Source: Lachnospiraceae bacterium (GTDB lineage: Bacteria; Bacillota; Clostridia; Lachnospirales; Lachnospiraceae). From it: DNA of 64,000 bases. A program made the position numbers and the translations under genes. The stretch covers positions 22,683 through 86,682 of the forward strand of contig JAFZSQ010000084.1 of NCBI GenBank assembly GCA_017619295.1, in the 5' to 3' direction. The number at the start of each line of letters is the position of its first letter. Positions within the stretch are counted from its first letter, which is position 1. The notes under the pieces were generated by a model. The model ran no database searches and was not told where the DNA came from. It worked only from the letters and a program-made list of their open reading frames with translations. Shown here piece by piece: positions 16,120 to 26,164 of this stretch.

Positions 16120-17805
16120 CTATTGCTCTCTCATATGTTCAGGCACGGAGATTCTTATGGTGGTGCCCTTGTTTAATTCGCTGTCTGCCTCAATGGTGTA
16201 ATCATCGCCGTAGAATAGTCTAAGGCGCTGTACTATATTGGATAAGCCTATACCGCTGTTCTCCCTGGGATTTTCAATCTCATCCCTGAATTTTGCCAGG
16301 GTTTCCTCATCCATTCCGGTACCGTCATCTTCCACAACCATCTCGAGTCGGCCATCCAAAGTCTTGATGGTGACATTAACTCTTCCGTCATCAATCTTAC
16401 TTTCAAGGCCATGGAATACCGAGTTCTCAACCAAAGGCTGAAGGAAGAATCTGATCATGGGCTTATCAAGTGCCTCTTCTTCCACATCAGTAGAAATTTT
16501 GATTTTACCCATAAAACGGTAATCGATTATTCTTGCGTATTTCTCGATGTAGGAAACCTCATCTCTGATGGTTACGATGTTGCTTCCCTTTACAGCATAT
16601 CTGAAAATGTCGGAAAGTGCCATAGCCATTTCCGCAATGTTGTCTTCGTCGTTAATTAAGGCCATATCCCTTATGCAGGATAGGGTGTTGTACAGGAAAT
16701 GGGGATTAATCTGGTTCCTGTAAGCCAAAATCTCAAGCTTCTGCTGAACAAGCTCAGTCTCGTAGAGACGAATCTTGCCGTCTTTGATTTCTTCAATCAT
16801 CCGCTGGTTCTCATCAAGCATGTGGTCAAGGCTCGATGCAACGGTTCCGATTTCATCGGTTCTCTTTAACTTAAGTCGCTTCTCGGGATTCTTAATGGAG
16901 TTTCCGATAAAGCGGTCAATCTTTGATATGGGTTTGGCCATTCTAAAATACGAGAAAAGTACGATGATGGCCAGGAATAAAAAGGTGATAACGGAAGCCA
17001 AAACAATCAGTCTTCTGATTACGTTGTTTCCTGCCGTGTTCTTTGAGACGGAAACCGCAACGGCGATTCTGATACCGTTTTGCCAGTTGCCTTCTCTGTA
17101 AACGTAGTCCGGATTACTCTTCAAATCCTTCATGGTGACGTCCTGTGGAATGTCGCCGAAGGCTCTGTAAGCCAGATCCAGATCATGGGAGTCACTAAGG
17201 AGCATGGCAGCTGTGCTGTCGTTAAAGATATTGTGGAGGGTACCGTCAAGTTTCCAGTGCTCCATAATGAAAACGCACATGCCGATCTGCTGCCTTGAGC
17301 TGCTGCCTACGCCGCTGTAGACGGGATAATAGAATGCGTAGTAAAAATCGTCACTGTCCTCATAATATCTGCCACCCGTCATATCTTCTCCCTGCCTTAA
17401 ATAGGCTTGTTTAGGGGGGAGTTCGACGTTTTTACCAAGAGTCATGACAACGTTCATGTCGTTATCAAAAAGTATGGCTGATACTATTTCTCTGTTCTTC
17501 AGGGCTACCTGGGAATAATCAGATGAGATACGGGCTTCTCTCACCTCACCGTTCTCGTCCTCAAAGGGCTCAAGAACCATGAATCGGCACAGATATTCCG
17601 CATTGTATCGAAGGTTCTCTTCATAGAGAGAGATGGTGTTGTCCGCCTGCTTAAGTAAACTCTCGGCCAGGGTGTGAGCGTAGCTTTGGGTGGTTTGGCG
17701 GACATAAAGAAAAGAAGCATACAGGGTACCTGATAAAACTACCAGGATTGCGAGGACAATACAGATAAGCTGCAAAAGAAGACTGTTTCTAATCTTCTGT
17801 ATCAT
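16120..17805 (-). CDS. YesM-type sensor histidine kinase
   Basis: 561 aa. Helix 1 is at ~10-35, followed by a ~230-residue extracytoplasmic sensor domain, helix 2 around 270-290, a HAMP segment (AKPISKIDRFIGNSI), then the His_kinase domain with NQINPHFLYNTL. The ATPase domain has N-box PLVENSVFHGLE, DDGTGMDEE and GIGLSNIVQRL. It has the GGAGGGGG ribosome site typical of the region. Its start is only 40 nt after the butyrate kinase stop, with no hairpin between, so it may be partly transcribed as the tail of the butyrate operon. Confidence 0.9.
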   Translation of the reverse strand: MIQKIRNSLLLQLICIVLAILVVLSGTLYASFLYVRQTTQSYAHTLAESLLKQADNTISLYEENLRYNAEYLCRFMVLEPFEDENGEVREARISSDYSQVALKNREIVSAILFDNDMNVVMTLGKNVELPPKQAYLRQGEDMTGGRYYEDSDDFYYAFYYPVYSGVGSSSRQQIGMCVFIMEHWKLDGTLHNIFNDSTAAMLLSDSHDLDLAYRAFGDIPQDVTMKDLKSNPDYVYREGNWQNGIRIAVAVSVSKNTAGNNVIRRLIVLASVITFLFLAIIVLFSYFRMAKPISKIDRFIGNSIKNPEKRLKLKRTDEIGTVASSLDHMLDENQRMIEEIKDGKIRLYETELVQQKLEILAYRNQINPHFLYNTLSCIRDMALINDEDNIAEMAMALSDIFRYAVKGSNIVTIRDEVSYIEKYARIIDYRFMGKIKISTDVEEEALDKPMIRFFLQPLVENSVFHGLESKIDDGRVNVTIKTLDGRLEMVVEDDGTGMDEETLAKFRDEIENPRENSGIGLSNIVQRLRLFYGDDYTIEADSELNKGTTIRISVPEHMREQ

Positions 17806-17845
17806 TCTGTATCGCCCCCTCCCTTTATGCTTCTTCTAAAAAATC

Positions 17846-18910
17846 TTAGTAATTCTTGGCTTCCTCTTCGCCGTTCATAACACGGAGTGCGCCCTGAGCA
17901 AGTGCAAGGAGCTCGTCCTCGCCTGCGTATACGCTAACGGGAGCAATCCACTCTACGCGGTCTTTGATGGCATCGGTAACTTCTTTGCCGTATGCAATAC
18001 CGCCGGTAAGGATGATCTGATCAACCTTTCCTTTAAGAACTGTAGCACATGCACCGATGTTTTTGCAAATCTGGTAGATGAATGCGTCACGAACAAGGAT
18101 TGCTTTCTCGTCGCCCTTAGCACACATTTCGTTTACTTCTCTCATGTCGTTGGTGCCAAGATATGCGTTAAGTCCGCCGCCGCCTACGATTTTCTTCTTC
18201 ATCTCTTCGTAGGTGTACTTGCCTGAGAAGCAAAGCTCTACAAGGCCGAGTGCGGGAACACCGTTAGCTCTCTCAGGTGAGAAAGCACCATCGCCGTTAA
18301 GTGCAGCATAAACGTCAACCATTCTGCCGCCCTTGTGAACGCCGCATGAAGAACCGCCGCCCATGTGAACAACGATTACGTTAACATCCTCGTACTTCTT
18401 TCCGACAGACTTGGCATACTTTCTTGCCATAGCCTTCTGGTTAAGAGGGTGGTCGATTGAAACTCTGGGAACCTCAGGAACACCTGAAAGTCTTGCAACG
18501 GGCTCCATCTCGTCAACTACAACGGGGTCAACGATGAATGAAGGAACACCGATGGAATCACCGATTTCTCTTGCAAGGATACCTCCAAGATTTGAGGCAT
18601 GCTCGCCCTGGATGGGATGAATCAAATCGTTGAGAAGTGCATCTGTAACAGCATATGTACCGCCGGGAATGGACTTAAGAAGTCCGCCACGGCCTACACA
18701 TACGTTAAGAGAGCTGATCTCAATGTTCTCTTCCTTAAGTGCATCCACAACCATCTGCTTACGGAAATCCTTCTGAGCATAGATGTTGGGATACTGATTT
18801 ATCTCTTCGGTTGAGTGGCGAAGAGTCTTATCAAGAATCTGCTTTTCATCCTCGAAAACACCAATCTTTGTAGATGTGGAGCCGGGATTTATAATTAAGC
18901 TTCTGATCAT
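17846..18910 (-). CDS. buk: Butyrate kinase
   Basis: 354 aa. Catalyses butyryl phosphate + ADP to butyrate + ATP, the energy-conserving last step of fermentation. It belongs to the acetokinase family: N-terminal INPGSTSTKIGVFED, HMGGGSSCGVHKGG (phosphate 2-type loop) and ILTGGIAYGKEV. The length is normal for Buk. It is the last gene of the butyrate run, 24 nt after ptb. Finding ptb-buk directly joined to thl...etfA means the cell can make butyrate with substrate-level phosphorylation rather than only by butyryl-CoA:acetate CoA-transferase. Confidence 0.95.
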   Translation of the reverse strand: MIRSLIINPGSTSTKIGVFEDEKQILDKTLRHSTEEINQYPNIYAQKDFRKQMVVDALKEENIEISSLNVCVGRGGLLKSIPGGTYAVTDALLNDLIHPIQGEHASNLGGILAREIGDSIGVPSFIVDPVVVDEMEPVARLSGVPEVPRVSIDHPLNQKAMARKYAKSVGKKYEDVNVIVVHMGGGSSCGVHKGGRMVDVYAALNGDGAFSPERANGVPALGLVELCFSGKYTYEEMKKKIVGGGGLNAYLGTNDMREVNEMCAKGDEKAILVRDAFIYQICKNIGACATVLKGKVDQIILTGGIAYGKEVTDAIKDRVEWIAPVSVYAGEDELLALAQGALRVMNGEEEAKNY

Positions 18911-18934
18911 GTTTTTTCTCCTGTAAAAAAATGA

Positions 18935-19864
18935 TTACTGTCTGCTCTTCTTCTCAAGCTCCTCAGCTACGATAGCGCCAAGTGCAAGAGAGTTAACCTT
19001 TGTCTCGAAATCATCTGAACGGGATGTAAGGATTACGGGAGCCTTGGTTCCTGTAATGATGTTACCGTTAATGAGTTTAGCAGTACGAACAAGGATCTTG
19101 TAAACAAGGTTACCTGCGTGGATATCAGGGAAAAGAAGGATATCTGCGTCACCCTGGATCTTACGGTCTGTACATCCTTTGTGCTTTGCAGCTTCGGGAT
19201 CGATAGCAAGGTCAAGAGAAAGAGGTCCGTCTACGATACATCCTGTAATCTCGCCTGCTTCGTTCATTCTTGTAAGCTCGGCAGCCTCAACACAAACAGG
19301 CATCTTGGGGTTAACAACTTCTACTGCTGCAAGAGGAGCAACCTTGGGATTTGTGATTCCGCAAGCGTTGGCAACTTCTACAGTGTTGTTGATGATTGCA
19401 ACCTTATCCTCAAGTGTGGGATATGTCATAAATGCAACGTCTGTGAAGAACATAAGTCTGTCAAAACCTTCGATATCGAATACGCAAACGTGTGAAAGGG
19501 GCTTACCTGTTCTAAGGCCAACTTCCTTGTCGAGAACGCTCTTAAGGAAATCCTTTGTCTCAAGACAACCCTTCATGTACATGTTTGCCTTGCCGTCATG
19601 TACAAGGCTTACTGCTTTAAGAGCGGCTTCTGCTTTGTCCACAACGTTAATGATTTCAAAACCTGTTAAGTCCATGCCGATTTCAGCTGCAATCTTTCTG
19701 ATTTCAGCCTCATCACCAACGAGGATGGAGTTAGCGATTCCACGCTCTTTGGCAGCCTTAACAGCTCTTAAAACGTGCTCATCCTGAGCAACTGCAACGG
19801 ATGCGGTTTTCATTTCGCACTCCGATAATTTCTTAAGCAAATCATTAAATCTAACGTTATTCAT
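18935..19864 (-). CDS. ptb: Phosphate butyryltransferase
   Basis: 309 aa. Converts butyryl-CoA and phosphate to butyryl phosphate and CoA. It belongs to the phosphate acetyl/butyryl transferase family: ALKAVSLVHDGKANMYMKG near residue 90, VDGPLSLDLAIDPEAAKHKG near 215, and the C-terminal TGTKAPVILTSRSDD motif. A 72-nt gap separates it from etfA, but no terminator is seen, and a ribosome site precedes the ATG. It functions with buk immediately downstream. Confidence 0.95.
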   Translation of the reverse strand: MNNVRFNDLLKKLSECEMKTASVAVAQDEHVLRAVKAAKERGIANSILVGDEAEIRKIAAEIGMDLTGFEIINVVDKAEAALKAVSLVHDGKANMYMKGCLETKDFLKSVLDKEVGLRTGKPLSHVCVFDIEGFDRLMFFTDVAFMTYPTLEDKVAIINNTVEVANACGITNPKVAPLAAVEVVNPKMPVCVEAAELTRMNEAGEITGCIVDGPLSLDLAIDPEAAKHKGCTDRKIQGDADILLFPDIHAGNLVYKILVRTAKLINGNIITGTKAPVILTSRSDDFETKVNSLALGAIVAEELEKKSRQ

Positions 19865-19936
19865 TACTATCTCCTCAAAAGTTCTTAAAGGACAGAGGAA
19901 TCCTCCCCTGTCCTTTACAAAACAATTTTAAAACAA

Positions 19937-20992
19937 TTAGTTGTTCTTCTTAGCCTTCTCAGCCTTGATTGCAGCAGTAAGCTGAGGAACAATCTTGTTA
20001 AGATCGCCTACTACACCGTAGTCAGCTACATCAAAGATAGGAGCATCCTCATCCTTGTTGATTGCGATGATAACATCTGACTCTTCCATACCTGCAACGT
20101 GCTGGATTGCTCCGGAGATGCCGATTGCGAAGTATACGTTGGGTCTTACTGTCTTACCTGTCTGACCAACCTGAAGATCTTTGGGCTTCCAGCCTGAATC
20201 TACAACTGCACGAGAGCAGGAAACAACGCCGCCTACTGCCTCAGCAAGTTCTTCAAGAATCTTGAAGTTCTCAGCGCTTCCTACGCCACGGCCGCCGGAT
20301 ACGAGAACCTTTGCATCCATAATGTCTGCAACGTCCTTAACAGCCTTAACAACTTCCTTGATGGTAACGTACTTGTTGTTGGGTGTGAAACCGGGATTGA
20401 ACTCAATAATCTCAGCCTTAGCTCCCTTAACGGGCTCAATCTTCTGCATAACACCGGGACGAACTGTAGCCATCTGAGGACGGTTGTTGGGGCATGCGAT
20501 TGTAGCGATTGTGTTTCCGCCGAATGCAGGACGAGTCATGAGAAGCTGATTGTGCTTCTGCTCGCTCTCCTTACCGGGAATTGGAACAAGAGGGAAATCA
20601 CCAATCTCAAGTACTGTACAGTCAGCTGTAAGACCTGTAGCTACACGAGCTGAAACTGTAGGGCCAAGGTCACGACCGATTGCTGTAGCACCTACGAGCA
20701 TGATCTCAGGCTTGTACTCATTAATAACAGATGCAAGAGCGTGTGCATAGGGCTCTGTTCTGTAATCCTTTAATTCGGGATCATCTACTACGATGATTCT
20801 GTCTGCGCCATACTCTGCAAGAGATCCGCAAAGATCCTTTACATTGGAACCGATAAGTACTGCGGTTACCTGAGTATTAAGAGGTGCAGCCAATTCTTTT
20901 GCTTTTCCAAGCAACTCATACGCGATGCTGTCAACTTTGTTGTCAACCTGCTGCGCGAAGACATATACGCCTTTATATTCTTCTAAGTTCAT
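19937..20992 (-). CDS. etfA: Electron-transfer flavoprotein alpha subunit
   Basis: 351 aa. With EtfB it carries electrons for butyryl-CoA dehydrogenase; in anaerobes the Bcd-EtfAB complex bifurcates electrons from NADH to crotonyl-CoA and ferredoxin. The C-terminal FAD-binding block is clear: GGRGVGSAENFKILEELAEA, PDLQVGQTGKTVRP-like KDLQVGQTGKTVRPNVY, and SGAIQHVAGMEESDVI. No N-terminal ferredoxin domain is present, as in the shorter clostridial EtfA. It starts 10 nt after etfB. Confidence 0.95.
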   Translation of the reverse strand: MNLEEYKGVYVFAQQVDNKVDSIAYELLGKAKELAAPLNTQVTAVLIGSNVKDLCGSLAEYGADRIIVVDDPELKDYRTEPYAHALASVINEYKPEIMLVGATAIGRDLGPTVSARVATGLTADCTVLEIGDFPLVPIPGKESEQKHNQLLMTRPAFGGNTIATIACPNNRPQMATVRPGVMQKIEPVKGAKAEIIEFNPGFTPNNKYVTIKEVVKAVKDVADIMDAKVLVSGGRGVGSAENFKILEELAEAVGGVVSCSRAVVDSGWKPKDLQVGQTGKTVRPNVYFAIGISGAIQHVAGMEESDVIIAINKDEDAPIFDVADYGVVGDLNKIVPQLTAAIKAEKAKKNN

Positions 20993-21002
20993 TTTAGACC
21001 TC

Positions 21003-21788
21003 CTAGATTAAATGCTTCTCATTCATTTTTCCAACGATATATGAAACTGCTTCTTCGGGTGATTCGGGAACAACCTTCTCACCTGCACCCTTACGAACCT
21101 TATCAGATGCTTTAGCGATCTTTGTGGGTGAACCTGCAAGACCAAGGTTGCAATCTTCAACATCCTTTAAGTCTGCACGGCCCCATGTGGTGATCTCTGC
21201 TTTGCAAGCATCGAAGATTCCGCCGGGAGTCATATATCTGGGATCGTTTAACTCAGAAAGAGCTGTGATAAGGCAAGGCATCTTAGCTTCTACCATGTGG
21301 TATCTGTCATCATACTGACGACGAACTGTAACCTTGTCACCATCAACCTTGATTTCCTGAGCATAAGAAATAACAGGAAGTCCGAGGTGCTCAGCGATCT
21401 GAGGACCAACCTGAGCTGTATCACCATCGATAGCCTGACGACCTGTGATGATTAAATCGTAATCGAGGTTTCTAAGTGCACCTGCGATTGTTGTGGATGT
21501 TGCCCAAGTATCTGCACCACCGAGAACTCTGTCTGTTACGAGTACACCCTTGTCAGCGCCCATAGCGATTGCTTCACGAAGAACGTCTGCTGCCTTGGGA
21601 AGACCCATTGTAAGAACGGTAACTTCTGCACCGTACTGATCTTTTAAACGAAGTGCTGCCTCAAGACCTGCTTTGTCATCAGGGTTCATGATTGCAAGCA
21701 TAGCACCTCTGTCAAGTGTTCCGTCAGGGTTGAACTTAACGCCGCCCTTTGTATCAGGACCCTGTTTAATACATACTACAACTTTCAT
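21003..21788 (-). CDS. etfB: Electron-transfer flavoprotein beta subunit
   Basis: 261 aa, the family's usual length. N-terminal MKVVVCIKQGPDTKG and the nucleotide-binding strand GRQAIDGDTAQVGPQIAEHLGL are hallmark EtfB segments; SELNDPRYMTPGGI also matches. It forms the EtfAB heterodimer with the next gene and acts with the Bcd encoded just upstream. Confidence 0.95.
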   Translation of the reverse strand: MKVVVCIKQGPDTKGGVKFNPDGTLDRGAMLAIMNPDDKAGLEAALRLKDQYGAEVTVLTMGLPKAADVLREAIAMGADKGVLVTDRVLGGADTWATSTTIAGALRNLDYDLIITGRQAIDGDTAQVGPQIAEHLGLPVISYAQEIKVDGDKVTVRRQYDDRYHMVEAKMPCLITALSELNDPRYMTPGGIFDACKAEITTWGRADLKDVEDCNLGLAGSPTKIAKASDKVRKGAGEKVVPESPEEAVSYIVGKMNEKHLI

Positions 21789-21830
21789 TTGTATTATTCT
21801 CCTTTGTCTAATTTTGAAATGACGGCCAAA

Positions 21831-22997
21831 TTACTTAAGAAGAGCGCCTGAGATAACCATACGCTGAACTTCGCTGGTTCCTTCGTAGATCTCTGTGATC
21901 TTAGCATCACGCATCATACGCTCAACATTGTACTCCTTGATGTAACCGTAACCACCGTGTAACTGTACGCACTTTGTGGTAACTTCCATAGCAACCTCAG
22001 CAGCCATAAGCTTAGCCTGTGCAGCTTCTACGGAGTAAGAAATCTTGGGGTTGGTTCTGTACTCGTCCTTCTTAGCAGCTGCCTTGTAAACAAGAAGTTT
22101 AGCTGCCTCAACCTTTGTAGCAAGGTCAGCAAGAACGAACTGAGTATTCTGGAACTGTGCGATTGAACGACCGAACTGCTTTCTCTCCTTAACATACTCG
22201 ATAGTTGTCTCGAGAGCGCCCTCAGCAAGACCAAGAGCCTGTGCAGCGATACCGATACGTCCGCCGTCGAGGGTGTGCATTGCGATTGCAAAGCCCTTAC
22301 CCTGCTGTCCGAGGAGGTTCTCCTTGGGGATACGGCAATCTGTGAAGATGAGCTCGTATGTGGATGAACCACAGATACCCATCTTGTTCTCTTTTGTACC
22401 GAATGTGAATCCGGGTGTGCCCTTCTCTACGATGAATGCAGAGATCTCTTTGAGCATTTTGCCCTTCTTCTCAACTTTACCTGTTACTGCGATAACGATG
22501 TAAACATCTGCTTCCTTACCGTTTGTGATAAAGCACTTGGAACCGTTAAGTACCCACTCGTCACCATCAAGAACAGCCTTGGTCTGCTGACCCTGAGCAT
22601 CTGTACCTGCGCCGGGCTCTGTAAGACCGAAAGCACCGAGTTTCTTACCTGATGCAAGATCGGGAACATATTTCTTCTTCTGTTCCTCTGTACCATATGT
22701 AAGGATGGGGTCTACACAAAGTGATGTGTGAGCGGAAATGATAACGGATGTGGTACCACAAACCTTAGCCATCTCCTCAACGCACATAACGTATGTCTGA
22801 ATGTCACAACCCTGTCCGCCGTACTCCTTGGGTACAGGAATTCCTAAAAATCCATATTTTGCAAGCTTATCAACCGTCTCTCTGGGGAATCTGTGCTGCT
22901 CGTCGATTTCCTGTGCAAGAGGTTTAACTTCTTTTTCGGCGAAATCCTTGAAAAGCTGTCTCGCCATTTCATGTTCTTTGCTTAAAGAAAAATCCAT
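21831..22997 (-). CDS. bcd: Butyryl-CoA dehydrogenase
   Basis: 388 aa, a short-chain acyl-CoA dehydrogenase that reduces crotonyl-CoA to butyryl-CoA. Visible motifs are [16 protein letters not shown] (FAD/substrate loop), [33 protein letters not shown], and the catalytic Glu in [13 protein letters not shown] near the C-terminus. Gene order bcd-etfB-etfA supports an electron-bifurcating complex. Start at ATG 22997 after GGAGGAAAT. Confidence 0.95.
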   Translation of the reverse strand: MDFSLSKEHEMARQLFKDFAEKEVKPLAQEIDEQHRFPRETVDKLAKYGFLGIPVPKEYGGQGCDIQTYVMCVEEMAKVCGTTSVIISAHTSLCVDPILTYGTEEQKKKYVPDLASGKKLGAFGLTEPGAGTDAQGQQTKAVLDGDEWVLNGSKCFITNGKEADVYIVIAVTGKVEKKGKMLKEISAFIVEKGTPGFTFGTKENKMGICGSSTYELIFTDCRIPKENLLGQQGKGFAIAMHTLDGGRIGIAAQALGLAEGALETTIEYVKERKQFGRSIAQFQNTQFVLADLATKVEAAKLLVYKAAAKKDEYRTNPKISYSVEAAQAKLMAAEVAMEVTTKCVQLHGGYGYIKEYNVERMMRDAKITEIYEGTSEVQRMVISGALLK

Positions 22998-23030
22998 GAT
23001 TATTTCCTCCGTGTATATTAAATAAATTAA

Positions 23031-23903
23031 TTATTTTGCGTCGATGGGTGTTTTGGTGCGGTCTTCATTGTAAATGTAGAAGCCCTTGCCGCTCTTTACG
23101 CCAAGGTTGCCGCCGCGAACCATCTTTCTGATAAGAGGACATGCACGATACTTGGAATCGCCTGTCTCTTTGTAAAGTACATCCATGATAGCAAGGCAGA
23201 TGTCAAGACCGATGAAGTCGCCGAGCTCAAGGGGTCCCATAGGATGGTTAGCACCGAGCTTCATTGCTGAATCGATACCCTCAACATCAGATACACCTTC
23301 CATCTTGATGAATGCTGCTTCGTTGATCATGGGAACGAGGATTCTGTTAACTACGAAACCTGCTGCCTCGTTAACCTGAACGGGAGTCTTGCCGATTTCT
23401 ACAGAGATCTTCTTGATTGTCTCAACTGTAGCTTCGGGAGTGTTAACACCTGCAATAACCTCAACGAGTTTCATTCTGTCAGCGGGGTTAAAGAAGTGCA
23501 TACCGATCATAGGACGTGTAAGTCCGTTGCCGATCTCGGTGATTGAAAGTGAAGATGTGTTAGAAGCGAATACACACTCAGGCTTGCAGATCTCGTCAAG
23601 CTCCTTGAATGTTGTCTTCTTAACCTGCATATCTTCGAAAGCTGCCTCAACGATCAAATCACAATCCTTGCAAAGGTCCTCTTTAAGACCGGGAGTGATT
23701 CTTGCTACGATAGCATCTGCTGTAGCCTGATCCATTTTGCCTTTTTCTACAAGCTTTGCATAACCTTTTTCAATTTTGGCTTTTCCGCCTTCTGCCCACT
23801 CCTGCTTGATATCGCAGAGAGCTACTGTGTAACCGTCAATCTGAGCAAATGCCTTGGCAATGCCCTGTCCCATTGTACCGGCACCGATAATACCTACCTT
23901 CAT
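23031..23903 (-). CDS. hbd: 3-hydroxybutyryl-CoA dehydrogenase
   Basis: 290 aa. Reduces acetoacetyl-CoA to 3-hydroxybutyryl-CoA. It has an N-terminal Rossmann fold with GAGTMGQGIAKAFA at 7-20, then SNTSSLSITEI and GMHFFNPADRMKLVEVI carrying the catalytic His, and the C-terminal dimer domain with NHPMGPLELGDFIGLD. It lies between crt and bcd in the usual clostridial order. Confidence 0.95.
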   Translation of the reverse strand: MKVGIIGAGTMGQGIAKAFAQIDGYTVALCDIKQEWAEGGKAKIEKGYAKLVEKGKMDQATADAIVARITPGLKEDLCKDCDLIVEAAFEDMQVKKTTFKELDEICKPECVFASNTSSLSITEIGNGLTRPMIGMHFFNPADRMKLVEVIAGVNTPEATVETIKKISVEIGKTPVQVNEAAGFVVNRILVPMINEAAFIKMEGVSDVEGIDSAMKLGANHPMGPLELGDFIGLDICLAIMDVLYKETGDSKYRACPLIRKMVRGGNLGVKSGKGFYIYNEDRTKTPIDAK

Positions 23904-23939
23904 TTGTTTTCCTCCTATAAATGAAATAATATGTAATGT

Positions 23940-24770
23940 TTATCTGTTTTTAAAAGGAACAACCTTTAATTTCTTCTCTTTATCCTTCTCAAGGAAGTTG
24001 CCCATGCCTGCCTGCTGATCTTCTGTCTCGAAGCAGTCACCGAAGAGCTTCTCCTCGATTACGATTGCCTTGTCCATATCTACCTGAAGACCGTCGTTGA
24101 TTGCCTTCTTGGAGTTACGAACTGCGATGGGAGCCTGTGCTGCAATGCCTGCTGCCATCTTCTCTGCTGCTGCCATAAGGGCATCCTTTGCAGATACTGT
24201 AACTTCACCTGCCTCATTAACCTCAGCTGATACAACCTGGTTAACAAGACCGATTCTGTAAGCTTCTGCTGCCTTGATGTTTCTTGCTGTGTAGATTAAC
24301 TGCTTAGCCATTCCGGGGCTTACAAGTCTTGCAAGTCTCTGGGTTCCGCCGAATCCGGGAGTAATTCCAAGACCAACCTCAGGCTGACCGAATACTGCGT
24401 TATCAGAACAGATTCTGATGTCACAGCTCATTGAAATCTCACATCCGCCGCCAAGTGCAAAGCCGTTAACTGCTGCAATTACGGGGATAGGGAATGTCTC
24501 AATCTTACGGAATACATCGTTTCCTTTCTTACCGAAAGCTTCTGCCTCCTTCTTTGTAAGTGTGCTCATCTCTCCGATGTCAGCACCTGCAACGAAGGAC
24601 TTCTCGCCTGCGCCTGTTAAGATAAGGCAGCGAACATTATCAAGATCGACTGCGTCGAATGTCTTCTCAAGTTCCTCCAACACCTGTGAGTTAAGTGCGT
24701 TGAGGGCTTTCTCTCTGTTGATTGTGATGATGCCCACTGCACCCTTTTGTTCGTATAAAACAAACTCCAT
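23940..24770 (-). CDS. crt: 3-hydroxybutyryl-CoA dehydratase (crotonase)
   Basis: 276 aa. Dehydrates 3-hydroxybutyryl-CoA to crotonyl-CoA. Crotonase-fold motifs are GAGEKSFVAGADIGEM (oxyanion loop), NGFALGGGCEISMSCD and GQPEVGLGITPGFGGTQRL with the catalytic Glu. It is slightly longer than typical ~260-aa Crt proteins, owing to an insert around VSAEVNEAGEVTVSAKDA after LVNQ and a charged C-terminal tail. It is the second gene of the operon, 80 nt after thl. Confidence 0.93.
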   Translation of the reverse strand: MEFVLYEQKGAVGIITINREKALNALNSQVLEELEKTFDAVDLDNVRCLILTGAGEKSFVAGADIGEMSTLTKKEAEAFGKKGNDVFRKIETFPIPVIAAVNGFALGGGCEISMSCDIRICSDNAVFGQPEVGLGITPGFGGTQRLARLVSPGMAKQLIYTARNIKAAEAYRIGLVNQVVSAEVNEAGEVTVSAKDALMAAAEKMAAGIAAQAPIAVRNSKKAINDGLQVDMDKAIVIEEKLFGDCFETEDQQAGMGNFLEKDKEKKLKVVPFKNR

Positions 24771-24850
24771 ATTTTTCTCCTTTCTCTAAACGCACCAATA
24801 TCCGAACAGCGTAAAGCCGTTCGGATACGGTTATTTACTAAATATTTAAA

Positions 24851-26047
24851 TTAGTCTCTCTTAACGATGGTTGCACATCCCATACCGCCACCGATGCAAA
24901 GTGTAGCAAGACCGGTCTTGGCATCCTTAGCTTCCATCTCGTGGAGAAGTGTTACAAGGATACGTGCTCCTGAAGCTCCTACGGGGTGACCGAGAGCGAT
25001 TGCACCACCGTTGGGGTTAAGCTGCTTGTCAACATCGATTCCGAGATCCTTACCAACTGCTACAGACTGAGCAGCGAATGCCTCGTTAGCCTCGATGATA
25101 TCGAAGTCTTCGATCTTCATGCCGGCCTTAGCCATAGCCTTACGTGTTGCTGCTACAGGTCCGATACCCATGATTGTGGGATCAACGCCTGCAAGAGCAC
25201 CTGCTACGAATGTAGCCATGGGCTTAACGCCAAGTTCTTTAGCCTTCTCCTCAGACATAACAACGATTGCTGCTGCACCGTCGTTGATACCTGATGCGTT
25301 ACCTGCTGTAACTACGCCGTCTGCGTTAAGAGGACGAAGCTTAGCAAGTGCCTCGATGGTAGAACCTGCTCTGGGGCCTTCATCTGTATCGAAGATAACT
25401 GTTTCTTTTTTCTTCTTTATTTCTACAGGAACAATCTCTTTCTTGAATGCGCCGTTCTCGATAGCTGCACAAGCCTTCTGCTGGCTCTTAAGTGCGAACT
25501 CATCAAGCTCTTCTCTTGTAAGATTCCACTGCTTTGCAACATTGTCAGCAGTTGTAATCATGTGGTAGTCGTTGAATGCATCCCAAAGGGCATCCTTAAC
25601 CATGGTATCAACAAGTGCACCCTGGCTCTGGCTGGGCCATGTCATTCTGTAGCCGTAACGAGCATTGGGAAGTGCGAAAGGTGCAAGAGACATGTTCTCC
25701 ATACCACCTGCGATAACTACATCTGCATCACCTGCCATAATCATCTGAGCTGCCTGGTTAACACAGTTAAGACCGGAACCGCAGACAACGTTTGTGGTTA
25801 CAGCGGGAACCTCAATGGGAAGTCCTGCCTTAATGGAAGCCTGACGAGCCACGTTCTGACCCTGTCCTGCCTGGATTACGCATCCCATATATACGTGTTC
25901 TACATCTGTAGGTTTGATACCTGCTCTGTTAATTGCTTCTTTGATAACGATTGCACCGAGTTCTGCGGCGGGAATAGTTGAAAGTGATCCGCCCATGGTG
26001 CCGATTGCAGTACGACAAGCGCCTGCCAAAACGACCTTCTTAGACAT
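24851..26047 (-). CDS. thl: Acetyl-CoA acetyltransferase (thiolase)
   Basis: 398 aa. Condenses two acetyl-CoA to acetoacetyl-CoA, the first step of butyrate synthesis. The nucleophilic Cys is in [14 protein letters not shown] (~89), the His in [20 protein letters not shown], and the second Cys in [14 protein letters not shown]. It is the first gene of the operon; the 117-bp gap after araA contains TTGATA (26109-26104) with a T/A-rich -10 region, but no terminator for the ara genes. Confidence 0.95.
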   Translation of the reverse strand: MSKKVVLAGACRTAIGTMGGSLSTIPAAELGAIVIKEAINRAGIKPTDVEHVYMGCVIQAGQGQNVARQASIKAGLPIEVPAVTTNVVCGSGLNCVNQAAQMIMAGDADVVIAGGMENMSLAPFALPNARYGYRMTWPSQSQGALVDTMVKDALWDAFNDYHMITTADNVAKQWNLTREELDEFALKSQQKACAAIENGAFKKEIVPVEIKKKKETVIFDTDEGPRAGSTIEALAKLRPLNADGVVTAGNASGINDGAAAIVVMSEEKAKELGVKPMATFVAGALAGVDPTIMGIGPVAATRKAMAKAGMKIEDFDIIEANEAFAAQSVAVGKDLGIDVDKQLNPNGGAIALGHPVGASGARILVTLLHEMEAKDAKTGLATLCIGGGMGCATIVKRD

Positions 26048-26164
26048 TGTTTTCCTCCATTTGTTGTTGATTTAAAGTGACATAAAAAACTTTGTTATTT
26101 TTTTATCAACAGTCTGTCATGATTTTAACATACTTACGTCTTTTTGGCAATGGATTCTTAGCTT

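Noticed and set aside
19179-19787. Long plus-strand open frame antisense to ptb
   Set aside because: It is a mirror of a clear ptb gene, has no ribosome site and shows low-complexity Ser/Ala/Thr composition typical of antisense frames.
26048-26164. Terminator between araA and thl
   Set aside because: Only a short bulged pairing around the TGACAGACTGTTGA segment, without a T run, was found; not strong enough to call.
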